IMG/VR virus record: IMGVR_UViG_3300020160_001176
Location: 1-64,000 of that record
Source: a virus
Length of the DNA: 64,000 bases
Reading direction: 5' to 3' (one strand)
A program made the position numbers and the translations under genes. Positions 1 to 6,095 of the stretch are shown in pieces. Positions within the stretch are counted from its first letter, which is position 1; each line of letters opens with the position of its first letter. The notes under the pieces were generated by a model. The model searched no databases and had not been told where the DNA came from. It saw nothing but the letters and a program-made list of their open reading frames with translations.

Positions 1-67
1 CGATAGCCTTTAGCAGACTAGCCTTGCGTTGCGCTTCTACGTGCGCCTTGTATTCATCTAGGTTCAT
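1..67 (-). CDS. Partial small protein, N-terminus only
   Basis: A minus-strand reading frame starts with ATG at 67 and runs off the left edge, so only 22 residues are visible. They begin MNLDEYKAHVEAQ and are charged and probably helical. A good ribosome-binding site (GAAAGAAGG) lies just upstream, and a likely promoter lies at 102-131. Function unknown. The start is well supported but the gene's length cannot be judged. Confidence 0.55.
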   Translation of the reverse strand, partial: MNLDEYKAHVEAQRKASLLKAI

Positions 68-101
68 GAATTGACCTTCTTTCGTTGTTGTTATAGTAGG
101 T

Positions 102-131
102 ATTATACACGAGCAGACCGACATTATCCAA
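102..131 (-). promoter_or_regulatory. Promoter for the partial gene at the left edge
   Basis: On the minus strand, TTGGAT (131-126) is separated by 18 nt from a perfect TATAAT (107-102). The -35 box lies inside the first copy of a 25-bp imperfect repeat (120-144), so a regulator binding that repeat could control it. Confidence 0.5.
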
Positions 132-270
132 TCGACACGCCGTATTTCCGTAAATCTTTTTATGTGATAAATCTCACAAAATTCAAGGGGTTCCGTAACG
201 TATCCGTAACGACACGCCCGACCCCGTGCCTTTGCGGGCCAGCTTGACATTGTCAAGCCGACACGCCGTA
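120..270. repeat. Pair of 25-bp imperfect direct repeats in a regulatory gap
   Basis: Positions 120-144 and 246-270 match at 21 of 25 bases, and both end in CGACACGCCGTA. A third CGACACGCC core lies at 210-218. The second copy overlaps the perfect palindrome CTTGACATTGTCAAG (243-257). The gap 68-273 holds no gene and is locally more GC-rich than its surroundings. This looks like operator DNA, though no regulator is identified. Confidence 0.45.
163..178. promoter_or_regulatory. CRP/GlxR-like palindrome
   Basis: TGTGA-TAAATC-TCACA is a perfect TGTGA-N6-TCACA inverted repeat, the consensus of CRP-family regulators (GlxR/Crp in actinobacteria). It sits about 95 nt upstream of the minus-strand start at 67 and is preceded by TAAATCTTT, a flank shared with the site at 1365-1380. 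Confidence 0.5.
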
Positions 271-273
271 GCG

Positions 274-384
274 TTAGTCTAATTTATTGTGAATTAGATC
301 ACGAATTACTAGGCGGAGCATTATTAGGGTCGGTATTCCGATACCTAATTGGACTAGCGTAGTTAGTAGGCGATTAGTAGTCAT
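274..384 (-). CDS. 36-residue membrane-type small protein
   Basis: This ATG frame starts immediately after the stop of the preceding gene and has a strong upstream AGAGAGG, so translation is probably coupled. The product (MTTNRLLTTL...) has one hydrophobic stretch at roughly residues 8-27 and a basic, polar end, which suggests a single-pass membrane peptide. It is the last of four small minus-strand genes (880 to 274). Function unknown. A CRP-like half-perfect palindrome (288-303) lies within its 3' end. Confidence 0.45.
   Translation of the reverse strand: MTTNRLLTTLVQLGIGIPTLIMLRLVIRDLIHNKLD
288..303. promoter_or_regulatory. Imperfect CRP/GlxR-like palindrome
   Basis: TGTGA-ATTAGA-TCACG differs from TGTGA-N6-TCACA at the last base only. 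It lies inside the 3' end of the 36-residue gene, so it may be coincidental, but it belongs to a set of four such sites in the first 1.4 kb. Confidence 0.3.
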
Positions 385-540
385 TTACTTACCTCTCTTT
401 ATTTTATAAATCTTATAAGCGATTAGTGATAGGGCGGTGATAATCATAGTGTGCCAAGGTAGATAGATAGCCCCTAAGAAACTATCAAACTCTAATCCGT
501 ATTCGTTAGATATAACTAACTCAAATCCGCTAGGTATCAT
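385..540 (-). CDS. 51-residue small membrane protein
   Basis: This ATG frame begins 2 nt after the stop of the 60-residue gene, and its ribosome-binding site (GGGAT) lies within that gene's end. The product starts MIPSGFELV and has a hydrophobic segment at about residues 24-42, followed by a lysine-rich tail, consistent with a single membrane span and a cytoplasmic basic end. It is part of the minus-strand chain of small genes. Function unknown. Confidence 0.5.
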   Translation of the reverse strand: MIPSGFELVISNEYGLEFDSFLGAIYLPWHTMIITALSLIAYKIYKIKRGK

Positions 541-542
541 TA

Positions 543-725
543 TTAGTTATCCCAACTTAGTGCGAATACTTTTGCTAGTTCATCATCATCAACATCATCA
601 AAATCATCAACGGGAGGTTGCTCCTCATCTACCTCATCAAGGTAGGCGTATGCGTCTGAAACATCTGATTGGATAGACTCGTATTTATCTATTGAGTTAG
701 TATTGTATGAGTATGCGTATGACAT
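543..725 (-). CDS. 60-residue acidic protein
   Basis: The start ATG overlaps the previous stop (TAATG), and GAGGT lies just upstream. The product is strongly acidic, with Asp/Glu-rich residues 30-50 (including DDFDDVDDDE) and a Tyr/Ser-rich N-terminus. Such small acidic proteins in phage early regions sometimes mimic DNA or bind host proteins, but nothing here fixes a role. Confidence 0.55.
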   Translation of the reverse strand: MSYAYSYNTNSIDKYESIQSDVSDAYAYLDEVDEEQPPVDDFDDVDDDELAKVFALSWDN

Positions 726-880
726 TACTTAGATACCTCTACTTTTCTTACATTGTAGGTAAAACCTTTACCTAGTTTATTTAGTTCGGTCATTACTGCT
801 AATAGTTCATCGCTATTCTTAGCGGTGTTATCTACTGATAGTAGTTGGCTACCTTGCCATAGTGAGTATGTGATTGTCAT
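725..880 (-). CDS. 51-residue hypothetical protein
   Basis: First gene of the four-gene minus-strand chain. ATG at 880 follows AAAGGA at good spacing, and the stop overlaps the next start by 1 nt. The product (MTITYSLWQG...) has a central helical stretch (NSDELLAVMTELNKLGKG) between short beta-like ends. No family recognised. The 173 nt upstream hold a 19-bp direct repeat. Confidence 0.5.
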   Translation of the reverse strand: MTITYSLWQGSQLLSVDNTAKNSDELLAVMTELNKLGKGFTYNVRKVEVSK

Positions 881-921
881 TTATTTTCTATCCTTTGTTA
901 GTTGTTAGTTGGTTGTTGAGC

Positions 922-965
922 GATTATTTGCTAGGCTCACCTTTCGGATTATTTGCTAGGCTCAC
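922..965. repeat. Two perfect 19-bp direct repeats
   Basis: GATTATTTGCTAGGCTCAC occurs at 922-940 and again at 947-965, a 25-nt period. The pair lies about 40-85 nt upstream of the minus-strand start at 880, where an operator would be expected. The flanking DNA (897-918) contains simple GTTAGTTG-type repeats. No gene lies between 881 and 1053. Confidence 0.5.
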
Positions 966-1020
966 GCTCTAATTCTTATTTAGTTTTCTATGTCGTAAGA
1001 CTATCACGCCCTACTGACAT

Positions 1021-1040
1021 CTAGACCCTTTTAGGGCTAG
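1021..1040 (-). terminator. Weak hairpin downstream of the 69-residue gene
   Basis: The arms CTAG(A)CCCT and AGGGCTAG form an 8-bp stem with one bulged A and a 3-nt loop, just beyond the minus-strand stop at 1054. No T-run follows, so it may be an RNA-stabilising hairpin rather than a terminator. Confidence 0.25.
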
Positions 1041-1047
1041 TGTCGTG

Positions 1048-1063
1048 TGTGATTTATACCACA
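1048..1063. promoter_or_regulatory. Imperfect CRP-like palindrome
   Basis: TGTGA-TTTATA-CCACA has one mismatch to the CRP-family consensus. It lies at the 3' end of the 69-residue gene and about 170 nt upstream of the minus-strand start at 880. It is weaker than the sites at 163 and 1365. Confidence 0.25.
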
Positions 1064-1263
1064 CAAGGCTCTATCGTGTAATCCTCGGCGTTGCCGTGAT
1101 ACACCTCGCCCTTGCCGTGGCAATTTGAGCAATAGGTAGGGAGAGAGAATAGGTGTTTTAGCAACGCCTTGCGCTCATAGGTAGTCAATTCGGGGTGGTT
1201 AGACTTCACGCCCCCGTGTTGGTATTCATAGACGATTGCGTCTAGTGTTTTTTGAGTGAGCAT
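1054..1263 (-). CDS. 69-residue protein with DnaJ-type CxxCxGxG zinc motif
   Basis: ATG follows a strong AGAAAGGAG. Residues 45-52 read CSNCHGKG, the CxxCxGxG knuckle of DnaJ zinc fingers and of small phage RNA/DNA-binding proteins. A lone Cys near the C-terminus (residue 67) could be a further ligand, but a full four-Cys site is not visible. The N-terminal half is helical. It is the first minus-strand gene left of the divergent regulatory gap at 1264-1542. Molecular role unknown. Confidence 0.6.
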   Translation of the reverse strand: MLTQKTLDAIVYEYQHGGVKSNHPELTTYERKALLKHLFSLPTYCSNCHGKGEVYHGNAEDYTIEPCVV

Positions 1264-1364
1264 TTGATTGCTCCTTTCTTTTTGTTATACCTTAAGCGTA
1301 GCATGGGGGTCTGACATTTATCAAATCCAAATTCGGACATTAGGGACAAATCAAAATAAATCTT

Positions 1365-1380
1365 TGTGAGGTCTATCACA
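1365..1380. promoter_or_regulatory. CRP/GlxR-like palindrome in the divergent gap
   Basis: TGTGA-GGTCTA-TCACA is a perfect TGTGA-N6-TCACA repeat. It lies about 100 nt upstream of the minus-strand start at 1263 and about 130 nt upstream of the plus-strand promoter at 1504. The left flank AAATCTTT is shared with the site at 163-178. The 279-nt gap 1264-1542 holds no convincing gene. Confidence 0.5.
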
Positions 1381-1503
1381 CTCACGCTCAGTATGTGCGG
1401 TCTATCTAAAATAAACCTTCTTTTTAATAGTATGTATCGTACAAAATAAAAATATATTAACATTTTATGAAATCTGATATTTTACTCGACCAGAATCTAT
1501 TCA

Positions 1504-1512
1504 TGATATAAT
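1504..1512 (+). promoter_or_regulatory. Extended -10 promoter of the first plus-strand operon
   Basis: TGATATAAT is an extended -10 element with no good -35 box. The leader is AT-rich (repeated AATTATT) and ends in a GGGGG ribosome-binding site before the gene at 1543. Confidence 0.5.
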
Positions 1513-1542
1513 TAATTATTAATTATTAATAGGGGGATCTAA

Positions 1543-2241
1543 ATGTTTGATACTACCAATTTTGAAAAAATAAGTGACCATTCTTATATATGGCGTGGAT
1601 TTTTAGACAACGAAACAGCTGACGAAGCATTTAGAGCATCAGAGTATTCATCTAATAACGATGAAAAAGAAATAAGACCTTATGACAAGATTGAAGTTCT
1701 TGGAGCGGCAGTAGACAATGGAATACTAGAGAAAGCAAAAGATATATTTAAAGATCTTAATTGGGAACTAAAATACTTCTTGCATTGGCATACTCCTGCA
1801 AACACATGGTTTGGTATACACAGAGACAATGAAGCGGATGATGAAACTCCTTATACAAAAGTATGGTCTGCTGTAATATATTTATCAGAGACAAATCCAG
1901 ATGGCGGAATTGTATTTTACCCAGAAGAAAATTTGACGGTAAAGCCACATAAGGGAGATCTCCTTATTCACGCTGCTTCATGTCCACATGGAGCTACACC
2001 CGTAACTACTAGCAATAAAAGAACCATAACCTTCAGCTTATATGATAGAGATCTACCTGTTGATCCTACAAATACATCAGGTAAAGAGAACAGTTGTATA
2101 GCAGTGTCTAATAGAGCCCATGGAGAGTCTGCAAAAACTCTTAATGCTGTTTACTCAGCAACAGATTGGCTGAATACTGATATTGGAAAAGCCTGGAGAA
2201 AAGATTATTGGATCGAAGATAAAGATTTAAAGCTAAGCTAA
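1543..2241 (+). CDS. 2OG-Fe(II) oxygenase family protein (232 aa)
   Basis: Predicted Fe(II)/2-oxoglutarate-dependent dioxygenase of the prolyl-hydroxylase-like double-stranded beta-helix type. Iron ligands are H93-x-D95 (GIHRDNE) and H149 (CPHG); R160 is positioned to bind the 2-oxoglutarate carboxylate. The N-terminus (YIWRGFLDNETADE) resembles the start of the other oxygenases here. The start is preceded by a GGGGG ribosome-binding site and an extended -10 promoter. Substrate unknown. It is one of nine such enzymes in the window and lies apart from the main cluster at 22-28 kb. An SGNH-like protein and another oxygenase follow. Confidence 0.8.
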   Translation: MFDTTNFEKISDHSYIWRGFLDNETADEAFRASEYSSNNDEKEIRPYDKIEVLGAAVDNGILEKAKDIFKDLNWELKYFLHWHTPANTWFGIHRDNEADDETPYTKVWSAVIYLSETNPDGGIVFYPEENLTVKPHKGDLLIHAASCPHGATPVTTSNKRTITFSLYDRDLPVDPTNTSGKENSCIAVSNRAHGESAKTLNAVYSATDWLNTDIGKAWRKDYWIEDKDLKLS

Positions 2242-2244
2242 CCC

Positions 2245-2272
2245 TTGACATAGAATTTCTAAATAGTATACT
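2245..2272 (+). promoter_or_regulatory. Sigma70-like promoter
   Basis: TTGACA (2245-2250), a 16-nt spacer and TATACT (2267-2272), directly after the oxygenase stop. It would drive the genes from 2351. The transcript would begin at, or immediately before, two tandem GGGGGGTC units. Confidence 0.6.
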
Positions 2273-2279
2273 TCCAATA

Positions 2280-2295
2280 GGGGGGTCGGGGGGTC
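2280..2295. repeat. Tandem GGGGGGTC repeat
   Basis: Two direct GGGGGGTC units lie at the expected transcription start of the 2245-2272 promoter. Such G-runs stand out in this AT-rich DNA and could affect initiation or RNA structure. No known element matches. Confidence 0.45.
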
Positions 2296-2350
2296 AGCAA
2301 ATCAATAAATCATATAAATTAATATATATAGACCTAAGACCTAAGATCAA

Positions 2351-3025
2351 GTGATATCTAAAAAATTATACCTAATAGGTGATTGTCAGTCAACTAGAAT
2401 ATTCGAACATTATACCGATAACGAAACAAGAGTTGAATTAAAAGCTTGGGGTAAAGGTGGACACTCAGCTTGGAAATTTAATCCATATGATCTTTTAAAA
2501 ATGAATCGATACTCTTCACTAATGGAAACTCCAAAACCAAAGGGGGGAAGAGTAGGATGGTCAGAAATCCAAGATGATGGCATAGTAATAGCCTGGTTTG
2601 GATACATTGACATAAAGTACCTATTGCCTAAATACAAAAATGCTGCTGAATGTGTCAAACGCTATGTTGATTTTTTAATTCAATATTTTCCAAACTCTCA
2701 GATAATACTTTCAGAACCTCATCCTCAGTTTAAAGAGAACATTATTCCGTATTGGGAAGAAGTAGATGAATACTCCTATGATGAACGTCTTCAGCAGAAT
2801 AATGAATTTTGCGCCGCACTAAACGAGTATGGTTCCGCCCTTGGGTTAAAAGTAATCACTCAAAAAGAGATGTTTGAAGTAATGGGCCTACAAGAATTAG
2901 ATCTAGGCTCCAGCGATAAAACCAAAGGGCATGACATTGATGGTCTAAATAAAGAATTGACACAAAAACTGTACGATATGTTTATTGAAATTGCAGTACA
3001 AGAAAGCAAAGCTGTGGTGATATAA
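2351..3025 (+). CDS. SGNH/GDSL-like hypothetical protein (224 aa)
   Basis: GTG is the chosen start; no clear ribosome-binding site precedes it. The first strand ends in LIGDCQS (residues 8-14), like the nucleophile block of SGNH-fold proteins or the GNCQ block of WcbI-like proteins. The block WFGYIDIKY with a following helix resembles the GxID/GEID block of SGNH-like proteins from phages and cyanobacteria. The usual C-terminal Asp-x-x-His pair is not clear (HDIDGLN near the end), so catalytic activity is uncertain. It may be an esterase or acyltransferase acting on glycans; the sulfotransferase nearby would suit a surface-modification role. Fold assignment is tentative. Confidence 0.45.
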   Translation: MISKKLYLIGDCQSTRIFEHYTDNETRVELKAWGKGGHSAWKFNPYDLLKMNRYSSLMETPKPKGGRVGWSEIQDDGIVIAWFGYIDIKYLLPKYKNAAECVKRYVDFLIQYFPNSQIILSEPHPQFKENIIPYWEEVDEYSYDERLQQNNEFCAALNEYGSALGLKVITQKEMFEVMGLQELDLGSSDKTKGHDIDGLNKELTQKLYDMFIEIAVQESKAVVI

Positions 3026-3061
3026 TTGTATTTAGAACTTTACAAAGAAGAGGACTAATAA

Positions 3062-3964
3062 ATGGAACACAGGCTTTTAACAAAAGACGTAATACTTTTC
3101 AAAAATGTATTAAAGGATCCAGTAGCGACACAAGATTTTGTTATTCGCTCTAAGACAAATAACGATCAGTGGTTTGGGCAATGGCAAGACTGGAGACCAT
3201 GGGGTCAATACTCCAAGGCATATCCATGGACTGATCCTTCCTATGAAGTTTGTAGAAATGAAGGCGGAGTATATTTAAGAGAGTTCCTAGATATATTTTG
3301 GGATGCAATAAAAATATACAAAGAAAATTACCTTAATCAAGACTACTTTGATCTAATTGGGGAGAGCTCAGATATTCCAACATCTATGGAGGAAGCAAGA
3401 TCTAATCCAAATTATTGTACAGCAGATGTTGTGATACTTGAATCAGAAAACACTGACAAAAAACTTAAGCTTTCAATGGAGTATCATCAGGATAGAAGAC
3501 CTTGGTTTGGCGGGACTCCACATATTTTTAATTTCAATATCTATACTAATGATGACTATCAAGGTGGAGAGATTGTTTTAATCGATACAGAAAGTGGCGA
3601 AGAGTCTACATATATAGATGCTGACGGAAATGAGCAGAAGTGCCTTATGATAGATCCTCCTATTACGTATAAGATGGAAGCAGGAGATGGCCTATTGTTT
3701 AGAACAGATCTATACCATGCAGTAATGCCAGTAGTTGGAAACAAATTCTATGTTCGTCAATTCCTCACAGCCATGTTTAAAGAGGATTTTATTAATATAA
3801 AAAATTCTATGTCAGAAGAAGATTTTGAAGTATTGCTTAAGCAAAAAGAAAAAGAGTCTTTTGATAAATTTATATGGCAGTGCAGAGTATTTAATTCAAA
3901 AGAAGAAATTGGTAATGGCGGAAACCCAAATCAGATAACTTGTGTAATTAAAGCAGTTGACTAG
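3062..3964 (+). CDS. 2OG-Fe(II) oxygenase family protein (300 aa)
   Basis: The predicted catalytic core has H142-Q-D144 (EYHQDRRP), the family signature NDDYQGGEI (residues 163-171), and H219 in LYHAVMP as third iron ligand. At the 2-oxoglutarate site the motif is GNKFYVRQF, with K228 where many relatives have Arg and R232 four residues on. A longer N-terminal region (about 120 residues) distinguishes it from the 205-235-residue members. ATG follows AAGAGGA. It ends just before the leaderless gene at 3985. Substrate unknown. Confidence 0.8.
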   Translation: MEHRLLTKDVILFKNVLKDPVATQDFVIRSKTNNDQWFGQWQDWRPWGQYSKAYPWTDPSYEVCRNEGGVYLREFLDIFWDAIKIYKENYLNQDYFDLIGESSDIPTSMEEARSNPNYCTADVVILESENTDKKLKLSMEYHQDRRPWFGGTPHIFNFNIYTNDDYQGGEIVLIDTESGEESTYIDADGNEQKCLMIDPPITYKMEAGDGLLFRTDLYHAVMPVVGNKFYVRQFLTAMFKEDFINIKNSMSEEDFEVLLKQKEKESFDKFIWQCRVFNSKEEIGNGGNPNQITCVIKAVD

Positions 3965-3969
3965 AATTA

Positions 3970-3978
3970 TGGTATACT
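3970..3978 (+). promoter_or_regulatory. Extended -10 promoter for a leaderless gene
   Basis: TGG-TATACT ends exactly 6 nt before the ATG at 3985, so transcription is expected to begin at the start codon. No ribosome-binding site is present. Confidence 0.55.
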
Positions 3979-3984
3979 AATATC

Positions 3985-4101
3985 ATGAAATGTGATTTTT
4001 GCGAAAACCCAAAGTATGTAGAGCGTATTAATGCTAAAGGCATACTTGAGAACTTTTGCACATCTTGCATCGAAAAGCTAGTAGCAAGCCGAATACGCTA
4101 G
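3985..4101 (+). CDS. 38-residue zinc-ribbon protein (leaderless)
   Basis: A 38-residue product starting MKCDFCENPKYVERI has two CxxC knuckles (C3/C6 and C28/C31), the pattern of a minimal treble-clef or zinc-ribbon fold. It starts 6 nt after an extended -10 box and lacks a ribosome-binding site, so it is probably translated from a leaderless mRNA. It ends 6 nt before tRNA-Ile, and the two may share a transcript. DNA, RNA or protein binding is possible; no partner is known. Confidence 0.6.
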   Translation: MKCDFCENPKYVERINAKGILENFCTSCIEKLVASRIR

Positions 4102-4107
4102 TCCCTA

Positions 4108-4182
4108 GGGGATATAGCTTAATCTGGTTAAAGCACTTGTCTTATATACAATAGATTCTGGGTTCAAATCCCAGTATCCCTA
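4108..4182 (+). tRNA. tRNA-Ile, anticodon UAU
   Basis: A full cloverleaf is visible: acceptor 4108-4114 with 4175-4181 (first pair G-U), D arm GCTT/AAGC, anticodon stem 4136-4140 with 4148-4152 (one C-T mismatch at the base), loop CTTATAT giving anticodon TAT at 4143-4145, variable loop of 5, T arm CTGGG-TTCAAAT-CCCAG, discriminator A4182. CCA is not encoded. UAU reads AUA, a codon that is common in this AT-rich phage and rare in GC-richer hosts, so it probably offsets a codon mismatch. Confidence 0.9.
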
Positions 4183-4196
4183 CAATGGAGTAGAAA

Positions 4197-4313
4197 ATGA
4201 ATCATGTGAATCAAGTAATAGTACCTCAAGAATGGCCAAGAAGAAAAAAAGTAAGATCAATTGTAATTGCAGTATTATTTATAATAGTAGTACTAATAAT
4301 CTCAGTCAACTAG
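4197..4313 (+). CDS. 38-residue single-span membrane protein
   Basis: ATG follows GGAG at good spacing, just after the tRNA. The product has a polar N-terminus with a basic PRRKKVRS stretch at residues 14-21, then a continuous hydrophobic helix (about residues 22-38) to the end, typical of a C-tail-anchored membrane peptide. It precedes another tiny membrane protein. Function unknown; a lysis or superinfection role is possible but unsupported. Confidence 0.5.
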   Translation: MNHVNQVIVPQEWPRRKKVRSIVIAVLFIIVVLIISVN

Positions 4314-4320
4314 GATATAT

Positions 4321-4473
4321 ATGAAGAAGATGTGGGTAGGAATAAGTACCATTGCGATAGCAATCCTTTCAGGAGTTGCATTGTCTAAATTTTTAAATTG
4401 GGCGGGAAACGTAGAAATCTTTGATTTTGACCTAGATGAAGATATAGATCAAGAATCTAATCCCTTTGCATAA
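4321..4473 (+). CDS. 50-residue membrane protein with acidic tail
   Basis: ATG follows AGGA. Residues 4-24 are hydrophobic (VGISTIAIAILSGVAL), followed by an acidic tail (FDFDLDEDIDQE). The last 25 nt overlap, in the opposite direction, the end of the sulfotransferase gene. It probably spans the membrane once. Function unknown. Confidence 0.5.
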   Translation: MKKMWVGISTIAIAILSGVALSKFLNWAGNVEIFDFDLDEDIDQESNPFA

Positions 4474-5126
4474 TTATATATATACTCATCAGTATCAGAT
4501 ATAGATCTAATTGCTTCAACTTCTTCAGCGGTCAAAGACTCATATAAAAGTCTAGAGCTATTGTTTACATTGATCTTATGGTTAACTTTACCCTTTTCAA
4601 GGTGACTTGGAACAGGTAGATCCATATCCTGTAATATACTTCGCATTGTGTCATTTGGGTTAGTTGATTCTAATATGAATTTATTGACTCTCTTACTTCG
4701 CCGCACTGCACTATTAATATTAATTTCAGTTGACTGCAATATATCCTTACCATATACATCTGAATGACTAATTAGATATCTAGACATATTGTTAGCATAT
4801 GTATTTACATTCTGCATAAATGCTTCTTTATCTGGAAGATCATTACTATAATATTTTGTTTCTGATTTGTTGGATGATTTAAATTGATCACAATACTTGC
4901 TGACTATTTGTTTTACTGGATCTCTAAATGTTGATGCTACATATGTATCTTTATCTATCTCTGGATGCCACCCCGTAATTAAAGGATTGCTATATTGATC
5001 CCACATATTAAGAAACTCAATGCCATGTTTATTAAACTCATCTTTCAATGGAGAGTACATGTTGCTTAAGAAGTATTTAGATCCTGTTTTAGGTATCTGT
5101 AAATAATAAAAGGACCTGTAAGCCAT
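4449..5126 (-). CDS. Sulfotransferase-like protein (225 aa)
   Basis: Resembles PAPS-dependent sulfotransferases. The N-terminal loop IPKTGSKYF (residues 11-19, K13) matches the 5'-phosphosulfate-binding PKxGxx motif, and TFRDPVKQIVSKY (residues 66-78, R68 and S76) matches the 3'-phosphate-binding region. H54 in TGWHPE is a candidate general base. Length is near that of small members of the family. AGAGGG precedes the ATG. It would move a sulfo group from PAPS to a hydroxyl or amine, perhaps on a glycan; hydroxyls made by the neighbouring oxygenases are possible acceptors, which is inference. Confidence 0.7.
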   Translation of the reverse strand: MAYRSFYYLQIPKTGSKYFLSNMYSPLKDEFNKHGIEFLNMWDQYSNPLITGWHPEIDKDTYVASTFRDPVKQIVSKYCDQFKSSNKSETKYYSNDLPDKEAFMQNVNTYANNMSRYLISHSDVYGKDILQSTEININSAVRRSKRVNKFILESTNPNDTMRSILQDMDLPVPSHLEKGKVNHKINVNNSSRLLYESLTAEEVEAIRSISDTDEYIYNYAKGLDS

Positions 5127-5192
5127 TCTAAGACCCTCTTTTATTGATTTGCATACTTTGGGATAGACCAGATGTTGTAAAATTGCTATATG

Positions 5193-5209
5193 GCCCTTTG
5201 AGGGCTTTT
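5193..5209 (+). terminator. Possible plus-strand terminator
   Basis: GCCCT-TTG-AGGGC followed by TTTT, in the 144-nt gap 5127-5270 between two minus-strand genes. It would stop plus-strand transcripts reading through from the 1543-4473 genes. The gap also has three CGCAC units (5237-5258) just after the stop of the upstream minus-strand gene. Confidence 0.4.
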
Positions 5210-5270
5210 AATAACATTTGAAAATGTCTTCTACCGCCGCACTTTTCGCACTTTCGCACTATATGCTCAA

Positions 5271-6095
5271 TTACTTCTTATATTTAAGTTTATTTACTTC
5301 TTTATGAGTGTTGTCGCAATAAGGAAAGTCGGCAGAGTCCCCGCATACACATTTCTTTTTGCAGAAAGTTGTTTCAGGATAAACAGTGTTGTTCCAGTTT
5401 ATGATTTCTTTTGGATCTGTCATGAATGGATGTTTGGCTGGATCAAATAGCTCGTATGTTCCTGGAGCATGTTCTTTTTCCATGCAGAAGTTAGAATATG
5501 CAAATCTTATACCACTTGTTATTTTTCTTACTCCATGTTCCCAAGGATGAGTTGCTCCATGAATTGCTACATCTCCAGGTCTTACATCTACCTGCAAGCA
5601 ATCATCAGGATCTCCAGGTCTATCTTTAATTCTTCCATCTGCTTCAATATTTGGATAAAAGATTTCTCCGCCTTCGTAGTCTCCCATATAGGCAACCACT
5701 CCATGGCTTAATCTGCAGCAAGTTGACCATCTGTCTAGCTGAGTTAGGTCATGTTCCATATTCATGCCTGGACTATCAGCATGCACAAACATTCCTTCAT
5801 CGCCAGGGCGCATGACATTTACAAATAGCTGTGGATGAATGTAGTGTTCTGGATAAAGCATCATTGAAAGTCTATCCCATATTGGTTTTAGCTCAGGCAT
5901 TGATGGACCAGTCTTGTCCTTGTACCAGTCTATATATTGATCTCTGAATACAAACGCATCTTTTGAATCTTTGTAAGCAGCCTCATGCTCTCTCATTAAA
6001 CGCATGATATTTTCATTTTCTTCTGGGGTTATGAAGCCTCTGTAAATCCAGACCTGCTCTGCAACTTGTTCTACCTTTGGATTGTCTGTAAACAT
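5271..6095 (-). CDS. 2OG-Fe(II) oxygenase fused to a CDGSH-type iron-sulfur motif (274 aa)
   Basis: The N-terminal 200 residues are a 2OG dioxygenase core: iron ligands H105-A-D107 (FVHADSPG) and H187 (WEHGVRK), signature MGDYEGGEIFYPN, and R197 for 2-oxoglutarate. The C-terminus (about 245-265) reads C249-V-C251-GDS-ADF-P258-Y-C260-D261-NT-H264, matching CxC-x2-[ST]-x3-P-x-C-D-x-[ST]-H of CDGSH proteins, which bind a labile [2Fe-2S] cluster through three Cys and one His. The combination suggests an electron-delivery or iron-sensing module attached to the oxygenase. The start overlaps the upstream stop by TAATG. The domain fusion is seen; its function is inference. Confidence 0.8.
   Translation of the reverse strand: MFTDNPKVEQVAEQVWIYRGFITPEENENIMRLMREHEAAYKDSKDAFVFRDQYIDWYKDKTGPSMPELKPIWDRLSMMLYPEHYIHPQLFVNVMRPGDEGMFVHADSPGMNMEHDLTQLDRWSTCCRLSHGVVAYMGDYEGGEIFYPNIEADGRIKDRPGDPDDCLQVDVRPGDVAIHGATHPWEHGVRKITSGIRFAYSNFCMEKEHAPGTYELFDPAKHPFMTDPKEIINWNNTVYPETTFCKKKCVCGDSADFPYCDNTHKEVNKLKYKK

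Noticed and set aside
1242-1463. 73-codon minus-strand open frame in the divergent gap
   Set aside because: It overlaps the well-supported 69-residue gene, has no ribosome-binding site and covers likely regulatory DNA with a CRP-like palindrome.
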